Shown here piece after piece: positions 1 to 9,191 of a stretch of 64,000 nt of DNA. The translations under genes and the position numbers were made by a program. The stretch's first letter is position 1, and every line of letters begins with the position of its first letter. Under the pieces are notes generated by a model. That model was given only the letters and a program-made list of their open reading frames with translations, was not told where the DNA came from and searched no databases. The stretch is from the NCBI GenBank assembly GCA_964436235.1, contig CAYTCW010000002.1, positions 1 to 64,000 of the forward strand. The letters run 5' to 3'. The stretch comes from UBA9980 sp964436235 (GTDB lineage: Bacteria > Muiribacteriota > UBA9980).

Positions 1-635
1 TTTTTCTTTCCGGCTTCTTTTTCGACAGCGGTTAAATTGATATCGCCTACTATGTTAGCTTTTCCTTCGGGCATTTTCATCTGATCGCCCTGGCCTGGAG
101 CTGGCGGGGCTTCGGGCATTTCAAAATAGGAGCTCGATATTTTAGCCGAGCATGATTTTATGATTGCGGGCGGTTTTAAACCGTTTTTTTTAGCTTCTTC
201 GGGAAATAGCTGTTGCGAGGCGTCCTGTCTTTCTATTTTAGCCTCGACTATAAAATAAGTGTCTTTACCGATTTCGATGGTTCCTTCGGGTTTTTTTAAT
301 TTGCCTTCTTTTTTCTTTTTATTGTTGGATTCGGGCGGAGGCGGGAAAAAATTAGCGCATGCCGCTTCAAATTCGCCTTCGGTTTTTACGGCAAAACCTA
401 TATAAAGTATGGGCGGTGCGGGCGGTTTCATTTTGCCGTCGCGTCGGTCGTTATTTTCAGAGGGCGGCTGGCCTGGATTTTCAGAGCCTTCCGGCTGGGT
501 ATTCTGAATTTGTCCGGGTTCGGCAGAATTACCACTATCCTGTTGAGCGAGCAGGGCGCCCGGGTTAAAAGTTAAGATCAAAGATAAAAAAATAGCCGTG
601 GATAATAAGAATGAAGATAATTTTCTTTTTTTCAT
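1..635 (-). CDS. Secreted proline-rich hypothetical protein, 3' end beyond window
   Basis: An open frame runs from an ATG at 635 leftwards off the window edge (at least 211 codons), so its C-terminus is missing. A GAGGAGG ribosome site lies about 7 bases before the start. The N-terminus is a typical signal peptide (MKKRK, then a hydrophobic stretch, cleavage likely after ALLA), followed by a Pro/Gln/Asn-rich linker of about 50 residues. The body begins around 'PPILYIGFAVKTEG' and contains a Lys-rich segment and a second Pro-rich segment near residue 180. I recognise no family. It is transcribed away from ileS. Pro-rich secreted proteins recur in this window (43119-44133). The gene call is firm; the function is unknown. 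Confidence 0.85.
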   Translation of the reverse strand, partial: MKKRKLSSFLLSTAIFLSLILTFNPGALLAQQDSGNSAEPGQIQNTQPEGSENPGQPPSENNDRRDGKMKPPAPPILYIGFAVKTEGEFEAACANFFPPPPESNNKKKKEGKLKKPEGTIEIGKDTYFIVEAKIERQDASQQLFPEEAKKNGLKPPAIIKSCSAKISSSYFEMPEAPPAPGQGDQMKMPEGKANIVGDINLTAVEKEAGKK

Positions 636-896
636 AAATTTAGTCCTCCTCGTTAAATTAACCCTACTGATATATATTTTACATTATACCATAAAGGTTC
701 AAATTAGTCTAAATAAAATAGAAGACAGAATGGAATTCATATATAAAAATCACTATCCATTAATTTTATTGATTTTTTTATTAAAATTTGATAGAATTAA
801 GTCGTTTTTTTAAATTAATGTGGATGGATAATTCCAATTAATATATGTTTTGAGTTTTATATATCATAGATAATAGAGAATAATGGAGATGAAAAG
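636..896. other. Divergent intergenic region, AT-rich
   Basis: This 261-base spacer separates the leftward secreted gene from rightward ileS. It is very AT-rich. A TATAAT hexamer on the minus strand (683-688) could be the -10 box of the leftward gene, but no good -35 sits upstream of it. I see no T-box leader before ileS (no GGGTGG...ACCGCG anti-terminator signature) and no tRNA. Confidence 0.5.
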
Positions 897-3777
897 ATGA
901 TATTCGATAAGGTTGAATCACAGATCAAGCCGGAGCGCGAGCTTGATATATTAAAATTCTGGAATGACGGTCGTATTTTTTATAAATCGATGGAAGAAAA
1001 ACAGGGCGCGAAGCCATTCGTTTTTCATGAAGGCCCGCCGACCGCAAATGGAATGCCTCACCCGGGGCATGTTTTAACTAAAGTGATGAAAGACCTTATA
1101 CCCCGTTATAAAACCATGTGCGGTCATTACGTATCGCGCAAGGCCGGCTGGGATACTCACGGCCTGCCGGTAGAGCTCGAAGTCGAAAAAATGCTCGGCA
1201 TCAACGGCAAGCAGGAAATTGAAAAATACGGCGTAGAGGCTTTTATTAAAAAATGCCGCGAATCGGTTTTCAAATACGAGGCCGAATGGCGCAAGATGGT
1301 TGACCGCGGCGGTTTCTGGGTAGATATGGAAGCCCCTTATATTACCTGCACTAATGAATATATCGAAACCGTATGGTGGTCGCTCAAACAGTTTTTCGAC
1401 GCCGGCCTTTTATATCAGGGCCATAAGGTCATTCCTTATTGCCCGCGCTGCGGAACGGGTTTGAGTTCGCACGAAGTGGCGCAGGGTTACGAAGAATGCG
1501 AAGACCCTTCGGTATATGTAAAATTTAAGATTAAAAATCAGCAGGACACTTACTTTTTAGTATGGACGACCACGCCCTGGACGCTTATTTCGAACGTAGC
1601 GCTCGCAGTGCATAATGATCACGATTATATTAAAGTTAAAACTAACGATGAATATTTAATACTTGCTAAAGCCCGCGCGGGCGAGCTTAAGGGCGAGTAT
1701 GAAATAACCGCCGAATATAAAGGNNNNNNNNNNNNNNNNNNNNNNNNNNNNNNNNNNNNNNNNNNNNNNNNNNNNNNNNNNNNNNNNNNNNNNNNNNNNN
1801 NNNNNNNNNNNNNNNNNNNNNNNACGCCGTGGAAGGGCATATTCGTAAAAGACGCCGATGCGTCCATACAAAAATTCATGAAAGAAAACGGCATATTATA
1901 TAAGAGCGGCAAAATTAAACATACCTATCCATTCTGCTGGCGCTGCGACAGTCCGCTCATTTATTACGCCCGTCATTCATGGTTTATAAAAGCGACAGCT
2001 ATTAAAGATGAAATATTAGCTAATAACGACAGTATAAACTGGTATCCCGATTATATTAAAAACGGCCGGTTCAAAAATTTCCTCGAAAATATGATCGACT
2101 GGGCGCTTTCGCGCGACAGGTACTGGGGAACTCCGCTTCCTGTATGGATATGCGAATCATGCAAAAAAATAGAATGTATAGGCTCTATTGAAGAGCTCAA
2201 GAAAAAATCGGAAAATTGTCCCGATAATATAGAATTGCATAAGCCTTATGTTGATGAAGTTTTAGTAAGATGCAGTTGCGGCTCCAAGATGAAGCGCGTG
2301 CCTGAAGTTATCGACTGCTGGTTCGATTCGGGCATGATGCATACGGCGCAGTGGCATTATCCATTCGAAAATAAAGATAAATTCGAACAAAATTTTCCTG
2401 CCGATTTTATATGTGAAGCCGTTGACCAAACTCGCGGCTGGTTTTACAGTCTGCTTGTGACTTCCACCTTTCTTCATAAAAAATCGTCTTATAAAAATGT
2501 TGTCGTTCTGGGGCTTATACAGGATAAGAACGGCGTTAAGATGAGCAAGAGTAAAGGCAATATAGTAGATCCGTTCATTATGTTCAATAAATACGGCGCG
2601 GATGCGTTGCGCTGGTGTTTTTATTCGGGCACCTCGCCCTGGAACGCGCGCCGTTTCTTCGAAGACGCGGTAATGGAAGCGCACAATAAATTTCTCGGCA
2701 CCATTCAAAACACCTATGCGTTTTTTACTCTATATGCTAATATCGATAATTTCAATCCGCTCGATCATAAAATCGAGGTTAAAAAGCGCCCGCTGATAGA
2801 CCAATGGATTAAATCGAAATTCAACCGTTTAGTTAAAAAAGTGCGTGAAGAGCTCGACCGCTTCGATATAATGCCGGCGGCTATCGCTATGGAAAAATTC
2901 GTCGAAGAGCTTTCGAACTGGTATGTAAGGCGCAGCCGCCGTCGTTTCTGGAAATTCAATCTTGACGACGATAAGACGGCGGCTTATTTGACTTTATATG
3001 AAATACTCGTTGATTTTTCAAAATTAATAGCGCCTTTCTGTCCTTTTATAAGCGAGCAGATATATCGCAATTTAGTTTGCAAGATCGATGCGAAGGCTAA
3101 AGAATCGGTTCATTTGACCGATTATCCTGAATATAGCGAAGAAATTAATTTCGAAGAGCTCGAATCGCAGATGGCTTTAATTCAAAATGTGGTCTATATG
3201 GGCCGTTCCGCGCGCAATGCATGTTCTATAAAAGTAAGGCAGCCGATCGGTGAAATGATAGTGAAAACGGTCCAGCCGCATGAAAAAGAAGTCGTGCTTT
3301 CGATGAAGGAATTAATAGATGAAGAACTTAATATCAAAAACATNNNNNNNNNNNNNNNNNNNNNNNNNNNNNNNNNNNNNNNNNNNNNNNNNNNNNNNNN
3401 NNNNNNNNNNNNNNNNNNNNNNNNNNNNNNNNNNNNNNNNNNNTTATTCGGTTTTAATAGACGGCGAATACGGCGTTGCTTTGGATACCCGCCTTTCTGA
3501 AGATTTAATAATGGAAGGCTACGCGCGCGAGATAATAAATAAAGTTCAAAACATGCGTAAAGAAGCTGATTTTGAAATATTAGATAAAATTAATATTTTA
3601 TACAGCGTCGTCGATAAAGATAAAGCGGCCGCGGTTAATAACAGCGTCGATAAATTCAGCGATTACATAAAAAGTGAAACGCTTACCGACAATATATTTA
3701 AAGACGAGACCGGTGCCGATTCAAAAGAATGGGATATTAACGGCGTCAAGGTATTAATAGCCGTTAAAAGAAAATAA
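897..3777 (+). CDS. ileS: Isoleucyl-tRNA synthetase, interrupted by two assembly gaps
   Basis: This enzyme charges tRNA-Ile with isoleucine in the cytoplasm. It starts at ATG 897 with GGAG 8 bases upstream. The class I signature is HPGH at residues 55-58 and KMSKS is at about 548-552. The CP1 editing domain, zinc-binding 'PYCPRCG' and 'PFCWRCD', and the anticodon-binding helical domain are all visible. The style resembles the eukaryote-like (type 2) bacterial IleRS of about 1,030-1,050 residues. Two 100-N gaps interrupt it: one removes the core of the editing domain, the other part of the C-terminal domain. The frame changes across the second gap, yet the sequence after it (3444-3777) is clearly the IleRS C-terminus. 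One gene with misestimated gaps is therefore much likelier than a frameshifted gene. Confidence 0.95.
1724..1823. other. Scaffold gap of 100 N inside ileS
   Basis: Exactly 100 N. By comparison with IleRS relatives, the missing stretch between 'EYKG' and 'TPWKG' should hold roughly 75-80 residues of editing domain, so the true gap is probably more than twice as long as drawn. Confidence 0.9.
3344..3443. other. Scaffold gap of 100 N inside ileS
   Basis: Exactly 100 N. The ileS frame differs on the two sides, so the true length is not 100. The C-terminal region lost here is usually on the order of 100 residues. Confidence 0.9.
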
Positions 3778-3785
3778 AAAATAGA

Positions 3786-3803
3786 ATTATACCGCGGTAT
3801 AAT
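3786..3803. repeat. 18-bp perfect palindrome after ileS
   Basis: ATTATACCGCGGTATAAT is a perfect 18-base dyad lying 8 bases after the ileS stop codon. It has no U-run and so is a poor terminator. A shorter relative, TATACCGGTATA, occurs at 8655-8666. Both share TATACC/GGTATA arms, so a protein-binding site is possible. Confidence 0.5.
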
Positions 3804-3948
3804 ATATTATTTATAAATGCCGATATTTATATCGATTCGTATTGTCCGGATATGATAATTACGGATTACATATTGATTTGAGCCGTTGTTATATTTGCAG
3901 TATTACTATCAGTACTATTGTTTACAGTTAAAAGGGTGTGTGGGTTAA

Positions 3949-4827
3949 TTGGCTAAAAAAGCTGACGGCTGTCCTTCGAGGCATTCAAAGCCAGTAACGG
4001 GGTCGTGCGGTATTTGTAAAAAAACCGTATGCCCGGATTGTAAAGCCCCTATAACATCCGATTTAAGCGGAAAAATAATATGTAAATTCTGTTATGAAGA
4101 ATTAAACGACATTCAAAAAAAGATCAACGAATCTTTTGACGTTAAAATAGAAGAAAAAATTGGTTTAATAGATAAAGTATCCAATTTTATATTCGGCGAA
4201 AAAGAAAAAGTATGTGATAATTACAATCATATAAGCGATAATATACTCGGCATTTGTATAGGCTGCCGTAAAAACGTTTGTGAAAAGTGCGTTATGCCCG
4301 ACGTTAAATTGAGCACGGGCGGGCTTATGTGCAGAAAATGCTATACGGAGCTTTATGACGTTCAGGGAGAAATCAGCCGTGAAAATAAAGCGCGTTTCGT
4401 GGGCGGCCTTCGCGAATTTTTCTTTAAGTTAGGCCGTACTTCAAGGTTTTTAACGGTCGTTTCACTCGTATTGGTCACATTTTCTATTATATGTTTCACG
4501 GCCGCTTTCTGGATCTTTTATCAATTGAATCCTTCTTCTTTCGAATTGCTTTCATCCGATTGGAAAAGCGGTAATTACAGGTATATGATCAAAGAAGATT
4601 TTCCGGCGCTTGTTTATGAAATGAAGGATAGAATGGCATTTGCATGGAACCACTGGGGCGATCCTCACGCCGATTATGAGGAAGAAAAGCGAAAAAGCGC
4701 CATAATAGAGTATAAAAGCATATTTGCGGTCGAACCTGAAGAAGAGGAATCTTATAAAAACATCAATGACGCCATCAGGGAATATAAAAAACAACTCGAG
4801 CAGCAGGAAAAGGCTGATAAAAAGTAG
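3949..4827 (+). CDS. Membrane-anchored protein with two B-box-like zinc fingers
   Basis: The product is 292 residues long and starts at TTG 3949, with GGGTGTGTGGG upstream as the likely ribosome site. Two similar Cys/His modules occupy residues 8-48 and 89-131, each of the pattern C-x-H...C-x2-C...C-x2-C...C-x2-C, resembling B-box zinc fingers. A single transmembrane helix follows at about 167-190, and the C-terminus is charged and partly helical. The layout suggests zinc-binding heads in the cytoplasm on a membrane anchor. It lies 42 bases upstream of lspA and is probably co-transcribed with it, but I cannot assign a function. Bacterial B-box-like proteins are often of unknown role. Confidence 0.85.
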   Translation: MAKKADGCPSRHSKPVTGSCGICKKTVCPDCKAPITSDLSGKIICKFCYEELNDIQKKINESFDVKIEEKIGLIDKVSNFIFGEKEKVCDNYNHISDNILGICIGCRKNVCEKCVMPDVKLSTGGLMCRKCYTELYDVQGEISRENKARFVGGLREFFFKLGRTSRFLTVVSLVLVTFSIICFTAAFWIFYQLNPSSFELLSSDWKSGNYRYMIKEDFPALVYEMKDRMAFAWNHWGDPHADYEEEKRKSAIIEYKSIFAVEPEEEESYKNINDAIREYKKQLEQQEKADKK

Positions 4828-4869
4828 GTAACACAAGTTTTAACGCTAATAACAGGATAAAAGCAGATA

Positions 4870-5475
4870 ATGAAAAAAATATTCGGTTTAGTATATGACT
4901 TTTTTATGTGGATATTATTTACGATCGTAATGATCGTAATGCTGGCCGTCACATGGCCTATATTCGTTTTAACCAATTTTGTGGCCATTATAAAAAGCGA
5001 ACTGATGTTTTCGCTTGCTACGGTCGTTCTTGCTTTAGACCAGCTCACTAAATATGCCGTTATTAAAACGATGATATTGGGGCAGAGTATTCCGATAGTT
5101 AATGAGGTGCTGCATTTTACTTACGTACATAATTACGGCGCCGCGTTCGGGCTTTTTCAGAAAAAATGGTATTTATTCATAGCCGTGGCTTCGATATCGA
5201 TTCTGGTTATTGTTTATTATTCGAAATATCTTGCGCCTGATAATCTGTGGGTGCAGACGGCGCTCGCGCTTTTACTGGCGGGTGCGCTGGGAAACCTTAT
5301 CGATCGTCTTAAATTCAAGTATGTTATAGATTTTATAGACGTAAGATTCTGGCCTGTATTTAACGTGGCTGATATAGTAATCAACGTCGGCGTGGGAATG
5401 CTTATAGTCGAAATGTTCTGGGAATCGCATGAAGACGCCAAAGAGGCGGAAACACAAAGTGAAAGTGAGAATTAA
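4870..5475 (+). CDS. lspA: Lipoprotein signal peptidase (signal peptidase II) with N-terminal extension
   Basis: An inner-membrane aspartyl protease that cleaves the signal peptide of lipid-modified prolipoproteins. Family motifs are clear: DQLTK near residue 57, 'HNYGAAFGLF' at 88-97, and the catalytic aspartates in 'GNLIDR' (D145) and 'FNVADI' (D168), with the usual four membrane helices. At 201 residues it is about 40 longer than usual. An additional hydrophobic helix occupies residues 10-40 before the canonical start, and the C-tail is acidic. The stop codon overlaps the lgt start (TAATG), so the two lipoprotein-processing enzymes are translationally coupled. Confidence 0.95.
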   Translation: MKKIFGLVYDFFMWILFTIVMIVMLAVTWPIFVLTNFVAIIKSELMFSLATVVLALDQLTKYAVIKTMILGQSIPIVNEVLHFTYVHNYGAAFGLFQKKWYLFIAVASISILVIVYYSKYLAPDNLWVQTALALLLAGALGNLIDRLKFKYVIDFIDVRFWPVFNVADIVINVGVGMLIVEMFWESHEDAKEAETQSESEN

Positions 5476-6245
5476 TGCATCCGGTAATAATTAATCTTGG
5501 GCCGTTAACTATACACAGTTATGGCCTTTTTATTTCATTAGGATTTACTTTCGGCATATTACTGGCTATTTTTCGTGCGCCGCGTTTTAAAATCGAAACG
5601 GCGGCCATTTTAGACATGGCTATCTATTCAATAATATCGGCTATAGTAGGTTCCCGCATATTTTACATAATAGTTAATTACCATGAATATGCCAATGACC
5701 CGATTAAAGTTTTTTATCTTCATAAGGGCGGCTTAGTTTTTTATGGCGGATTAATAGGCGTGGTGGCGGCTCTTTCGTATTATATAACAAAAAATAAGTT
5801 TGATTACTTTAAGACCGCGGATATGCTGATAACCTCTCTTCCGCTTGGCCATTTTTTCGGGCGTATCGGATGTTTTTTAAACGGCTGCTGTTATGGCGCG
5901 GTTACGAGCTCGGCATTCGGAATTAATTTTCCAAATTTAAAAGAGGCGGCTTTGCGTCATCCTACTCAATTATATGAAGCGGCGTTTTGTCTTATAAGTT
6001 TATTCGTCTTATTGGCGGTTGAAAAATTCGTTAAAAAAGCTGATGGCATATTGTTTGTGTCCTATATTTACATGTATTCGACCTGGCGTTTCGCTATTGA
6101 ATTTTTAAGAGATGATGACCGCGGCGCTTTTATATTCGGACTTTCGCCTTCGCAGATCGTCAGCGCAGGCGGCTGGATTTTTGCGACTTTACTGTTGGCG
6201 TATATCGTAAAGAGAAATAATAAATCTAAAAAAGCGGGTAATTAA
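5475..6245 (+). CDS. lgt: Prolipoprotein diacylglyceryl transferase
   Basis: This inner-membrane enzyme transfers diacylglycerol from phosphatidylglycerol to the lipobox cysteine, the step before LspA. At 256 residues it is close to family length. It shows multiple membrane helices, the Lgt signature 'GRIGCFLNGCCYG' at about 131-143, and 'HPTQLYEA' after it, as in other Lgt proteins with Cys in place of the Asn-Gly-Glu variant. Start and stop both overlap neighbours by one base (TAATG at 5473-5477 and 6243-6247), giving a tight lspA-lgt-rluD unit. Confidence 0.95.
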   Translation: MHPVIINLGPLTIHSYGLFISLGFTFGILLAIFRAPRFKIETAAILDMAIYSIISAIVGSRIFYIIVNYHEYANDPIKVFYLHKGGLVFYGGLIGVVAALSYYITKNKFDYFKTADMLITSLPLGHFFGRIGCFLNGCCYGAVTSSAFGINFPNLKEAALRHPTQLYEAAFCLISLFVLLAVEKFVKKADGILFVSYIYMYSTWRFAIEFLRDDDRGAFIFGLSPSQIVSAGGWIFATLLLAYIVKRNNKSKKAGN

Positions 6246-7192
6246 TGCCGGTTTCCGAATTTAAAATAACGGTTTCAGAGGCCGATAAAAATTTGCGGCT
6301 TGATAAAATTATAAGCGATAAAATACCGCAGATTTCGCGTTGTCTTGCAGTTAAACTTATAAACGGCGGCAATGTGGTTTCGAGCGTATCGGCTAAATTG
6401 AATAAACCATCGTATTTAGTTAAAGAGACCGAGGTAATCACCGTATATGTGCCTGAAGCCGAAGTTTTAGCCGTTAAGGCCGAAAAGATAGATTTAGATA
6501 TTATCTATGAAGACGGCGATTTGATAGTAATAAATAAAAAAAGCGGCATGGTGGTTCATCCTGCGGCGGGGCATTCGAGCGCGACTTTAGTGAACGCGGT
6601 CATGGGGCACTGTGATGATCTTTCGTCCATAGGCGGCGTTATCAGGCCCGGAATAGTCCACCGGCTCGATAAAGATACTTCGGGCGTAATAATAATAGCC
6701 AAAAACGATCTTTGCCATAAAAGTCTTTCCGATCAATTTAAAGCTCGCACTATTAAAAAAACTTATTACGCGATAGTGAGCGGCGAAGTTAAACGGGCTA
6801 AATTCGCGGTTGACCTGGCGATAGGCAGAAGTGAAACCGACCGTAAAAAAATGGCGGTGATTATCAACGGCGCTAATAAGGCCCGCGAGTCTTATACCGG
6901 TTTTGAGTTAGTTTGCGCTAAAAACGGGTTCAGCCTTTTAAAAGCTATGCCCCGCACGGGGCGCACTCATCAAATAAGGGTGCATTTATCGCATATCGGA
7001 TTTCCGGTAGCGGGCGATATTTTATATACGCCACCGGATATATATAAAATGCTTTCGCGCAAAAAATATTTTGCGGACAGGCTCTGGCTTCATGCCGCTG
7101 AAATAGAGTTTAGCCATCCGGCGTCATTGAAGGTAATGAAATTTAATACGGGTGTTCCGGATGAATTTGACATTTTCATTAAAAACATATAG
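6245..7192 (+). CDS. rluD: RluA/RluD-family 23S rRNA pseudouridine synthase
   Basis: Isomerises specific uridines in large-subunit rRNA to pseudouridine. An S4 RNA-binding domain occupies about residues 15-75, followed by the pseudouridine synthase domain. The catalytic motif 'HRLDKDTSG' lies at 139-147 with Asp142 as nucleophile, and 'GRTHQIRVH' follows near residue 240. The 315-residue length is typical. Its start overlaps the lgt stop. RluD-type genes commonly follow lspA in bacteria, so the location supports the call. RluC or RluA specificity cannot be excluded from sequence alone. Confidence 0.92.
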   Translation: MPVSEFKITVSEADKNLRLDKIISDKIPQISRCLAVKLINGGNVVSSVSAKLNKPSYLVKETEVITVYVPEAEVLAVKAEKIDLDIIYEDGDLIVINKKSGMVVHPAAGHSSATLVNAVMGHCDDLSSIGGVIRPGIVHRLDKDTSGVIIIAKNDLCHKSLSDQFKARTIKKTYYAIVSGEVKRAKFAVDLAIGRSETDRKKMAVIINGANKARESYTGFELVCAKNGFSLLKAMPRTGRTHQIRVHLSHIGFPVAGDILYTPPDIYKMLSRKKYFADRLWLHAAEIEFSHPASLKVMKFNTGVPDEFDIFIKNI

Positions 7193-7202
7193 AATATAAT
7201 TT

Positions 7203-7622
7203 ATGGATACAAAATACGCTAAAAGAACTTATACTCCCAAAACCACTAAATATATATCGAGCGTTACACCGTCTCAGAGCGGTTATAGCTGGTATGAAAT
7301 CGCGGCGGTAGTACTTTTCGTGGCTGGTTTTATTTACGTTGCGAGTCTTCAGTATTTTACCATCGAAGATAACGTGGCCTTTATATCGTGCCGTTCCGCG
7401 CGCCAGTCTATTTCGACGGCCATATCGGAGTATAAAGCCGATTTTTCCTCAAGTTCTATCAGCCACGTTAAAAAAGATATTAATCTTAAAAAATTAGTTG
7501 ATTCGAAGTACTTACGGTATTATCCAAAATGCTGGTGTGACGGTAATTTTAGGTTGAACTCCCATGACGAGGTTTACTGTACTTTCCATAATCCCGATCT
7601 TGAAGATGTGGTAAGGCAATAA
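7203..7622 (+). CDS. Pilin-like single-pass membrane protein
   Basis: A 139-residue protein with one N-terminal membrane helix (about 31-50) after a basic, Thr/Tyr-rich tail. A periplasmic part follows with 'CRSARQSISTAISEY' (63-77), then 'LKKLVDSKYLRYYPKC', then 'VYCTFHN'. This order (an N-terminal helix continuing into 'ARQSI..AI..Y', a leucine-valine pair, tyrosine-leucine, proline-x-cysteine, and a terminal cysteine before F-H-N) is reminiscent of type IV pilins and pseudopilins. However, I see no prepilin cleavage motif (GFTLIE). It sits 10 bases after rluD and before a strong terminator, so it closes the operon. The family call is tentative. Confidence 0.7.
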   Translation: MDTKYAKRTYTPKTTKYISSVTPSQSGYSWYEIAAVVLFVAGFIYVASLQYFTIEDNVAFISCRSARQSISTAISEYKADFSSSSISHVKKDINLKKLVDSKYLRYYPKCWCDGNFRLNSHDEVYCTFHNPDLEDVVRQ

Positions 7623-7647
7623 AATAATAAAGCGATTTGTTTTGAGT

Positions 7648-7678
7648 AAAGATCGCGTATGCGAATAAGCGATCTTTT
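7648..7678 (+). terminator. Rho-independent terminator of the ileS-lspA-lgt-rluD block
   Basis: The perfect 9-bp stem AAAGATCGC / GCGATCTTT (7648-7656 and 7669-7677) has a 12-base loop and is followed by a short T run. It lies 26 bases after the pilin-like gene. Confidence 0.85.
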
Positions 7679-7689
7679 AATTATAGTTA

Positions 7690-7719
7690 TTGACAAAACC
7701 ATGCCGTTTAAGGTAGTAT
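7690..7719 (+). promoter_or_regulatory. Sigma-70-type promoter for the HAMP gene
   Basis: TTGACA at 7690-7695, an 18-base spacer, then TAGTAT at 7714-7719. It follows the terminator directly and precedes the HAMP-protein start by about 70 bases. Confidence 0.6.
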
Positions 7720-7792
7720 TAATAATTATACCCGTCAATAGTTACGGTTTAATTAAGTCAAAAATATTAAAGATATAAATAAGAGGTGAATT

Positions 7793-8539
7793 ATGTCGGA
7801 GAATAAAGAAATGCAGGCTAACGAAAATGAAAAAGACAATGTAGTCGAAGCGGTTTCTAACGAAAGCGAAGACAATAAGTTCGAAGGCGGCGCTAAATTT
7901 AAGAGAAGAATTTTTTTAATTAAGCGCGGTCTTCAGTTCCGTTATATGGGCGTAATATTCGTGGCCATGCTTTTAGTGGCCATGATCGTCGGCTGGACGG
8001 TTTATTTTTCGATATGGAAAGATATTTCCGATCCGACAAAAAAATACGACGAGCTGGTGGAGGTTTTTAAACAGGGTAACCAGGTGCTTATAGCGCGAAT
8101 GATATTTATAGCCATAATTATATGCTTTCTATCGGTCTTTGTCTCTCATAAGATTGCCGGGCCGGTTTACAGGCTGGAGGAATCGGCTAAAACTATAGCC
8201 TCTGGCGATTTTTCGCGGCGCATTAAACTGAGGCAGGGTGACGAACTTCAGGACCTTGCCGACGCGTTTAACACTATGACGGAAAGTCTGGATAAAATAA
8301 TAGGCGAAGACCAGAAAATGCTTCAAAATCTTAATATAATAATCGAAAAGATCAAACAGGATTTTAAGATGAAAACTATAGCTGAGGGCCGTAAAGGCGA
8401 GATAATTAACGAACTTCAGTATATAGCCGACGAATTGAACAAGATATCCTCGGCGTTTATAGTATCGGGCAATAATACCGGCGCGGGAAACGAATTCGAA
8501 GACGATGACCGGGAAGACGATGAAGAGGAAAAAGCTTAA
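7793..8539 (+). CDS. HAMP-domain membrane protein without an output domain
   Basis: A 248-residue protein with an acidic N-terminal tail (1-35), two membrane helices (about 52-74 and 98-117) and a HAMP linker (118-170, 'AGPVYRLEESAKTIASGDF'). A helical segment follows, then a very acidic C-terminus. There is no kinase, methyl-accepting or cyclase domain after HAMP, and the periplasmic loop is only about 20 residues long. It is probably a stand-alone HAMP signalling or scaffold protein. AAGAGGTGA precedes the ATG. It is monocistronic, between a promoter at 7690 and a strong terminator at 8602. Confidence 0.88.
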   Translation: MSENKEMQANENEKDNVVEAVSNESEDNKFEGGAKFKRRIFLIKRGLQFRYMGVIFVAMLLVAMIVGWTVYFSIWKDISDPTKKYDELVEVFKQGNQVLIARMIFIAIIICFLSVFVSHKIAGPVYRLEESAKTIASGDFSRRIKLRQGDELQDLADAFNTMTESLDKIIGEDQKMLQNLNIIIEKIKQDFKMKTIAEGRKGEIINELQYIADELNKISSAFIVSGNNTGAGNEFEDDDREDDEEEKA

Positions 8540-8601
8540 TTTTAGTTTGATAAATGAAAAATTATATTTTAAAAATTTAATAATATAAATTATGTTATAA
8601 A

Positions 8602-8642
8602 AATAAACAGGCAGGCTGGAAATGGTCTGCCTGATTATTTTT
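8602..8642 (+). terminator. Rho-independent terminator after the HAMP gene
   Basis: The stem CAGGCAG / CTGCCTG (8608-8614 and 8627-8633) is extended by AATAA/TTATT pairs past one A-A mismatch and ends in a T run at 8638-8642. Confidence 0.85.
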
Positions 8643-8749
8643 ATAAATGCCGCTTATACCGGTATAGTAATTGGCGGTTCGATGAAAGCGACCGATAAAA
8701 TTATAAAGTCGGTGAAATAATTATAGTTTTATTTTATATTTTAATTAAT
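8643..8749. other. Non-coding stretch before a scaffold gap
   Basis: AT-rich sequence between the HAMP terminator and the gap. It holds the 12-bp palindrome TATACCGGTATA at 8655-8666 and no convincing gene. Confidence 0.5.
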
Positions 8750-8849
8750 NNNNNNNNNNNNNNNNNNNNNNNNNNNNNNNNNNNNNNNNNNNNNNNNNNN
8801 NNNNNNNNNNNNNNNNNNNNNNNNNNNNNNNNNNNNNNNNNNNNNNNNN
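8750..8849. other. Scaffold gap of 100 N
   Basis: Exactly 100 N. It removes the start and N-terminal half of the C39-peptidase-like gene that follows. Confidence 0.9.
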
Positions 8850-9151
8850 TGACGCAGGTTACGGGAACTGAATATATAAATATAGTGCGCGGTTTGAGGC
8901 TGAAATTAGATCCCGATAAATACGAAGTGAAACTTACGCGTGAAAATTATGACAGCCTTCAAAATATTAACGCGCCTTTTATAACTAATATTTATGTGCT
9001 CGATAATATTTTACATACGGTAACCGTGCTTTCAGTTGATACTCAGCAGGTCGAATTAGCCGATTCACTCGAAGGCAGAATAGTAATTTATAAAAAAGAT
9101 AAATTTATAAAAGCATGGGAAAACCTCGTGGTGCATGTTAAAAAAAAGTAG
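8850..9151 (+). CDS. C39-family peptidase, C-terminal half only (5' part lost in gap)
   Basis: The frame is open from the gap edge to TAG 9151, leaving about 99 residues. The pattern matches the second half of a papain-like C39 (bacteriocin-leader type) peptidase. 'TRENYDSLQNINAPFI' corresponds to the substrate-presenting strand, 'LHTVTVLSVD' carries the catalytic His, and 'ELADSLEGR' carries the Asp followed by a glycine turn. The catalytic Cys would lie in the missing part. No ABC exporter domain follows, so this is a stand-alone peptidase, and no bacteriocin precursor is visible nearby. A GTG at 8885 could be mistaken for a start, but the frame is open upstream and the fold needs more sequence. 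FosX begins 40 bases later. Confidence 0.7.
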
Positions 9152-9191
9152 TTTTTTATTTGATTTAAATTATAAATCGGGGATTGAAAAT

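Noticed and set aside
2262..2708. Minus-strand 148-codon frame inside ileS
   Set aside because: A shadow of the conserved synthetase frame with no recognisable content; the same applies to the other frames opposite large genes.
9135..9191. Extended N-terminus for FosX
   Set aside because: The family start MISGIS has a good ribosome site at 9192; the upstream codons overlap the previous gene and match nothing.
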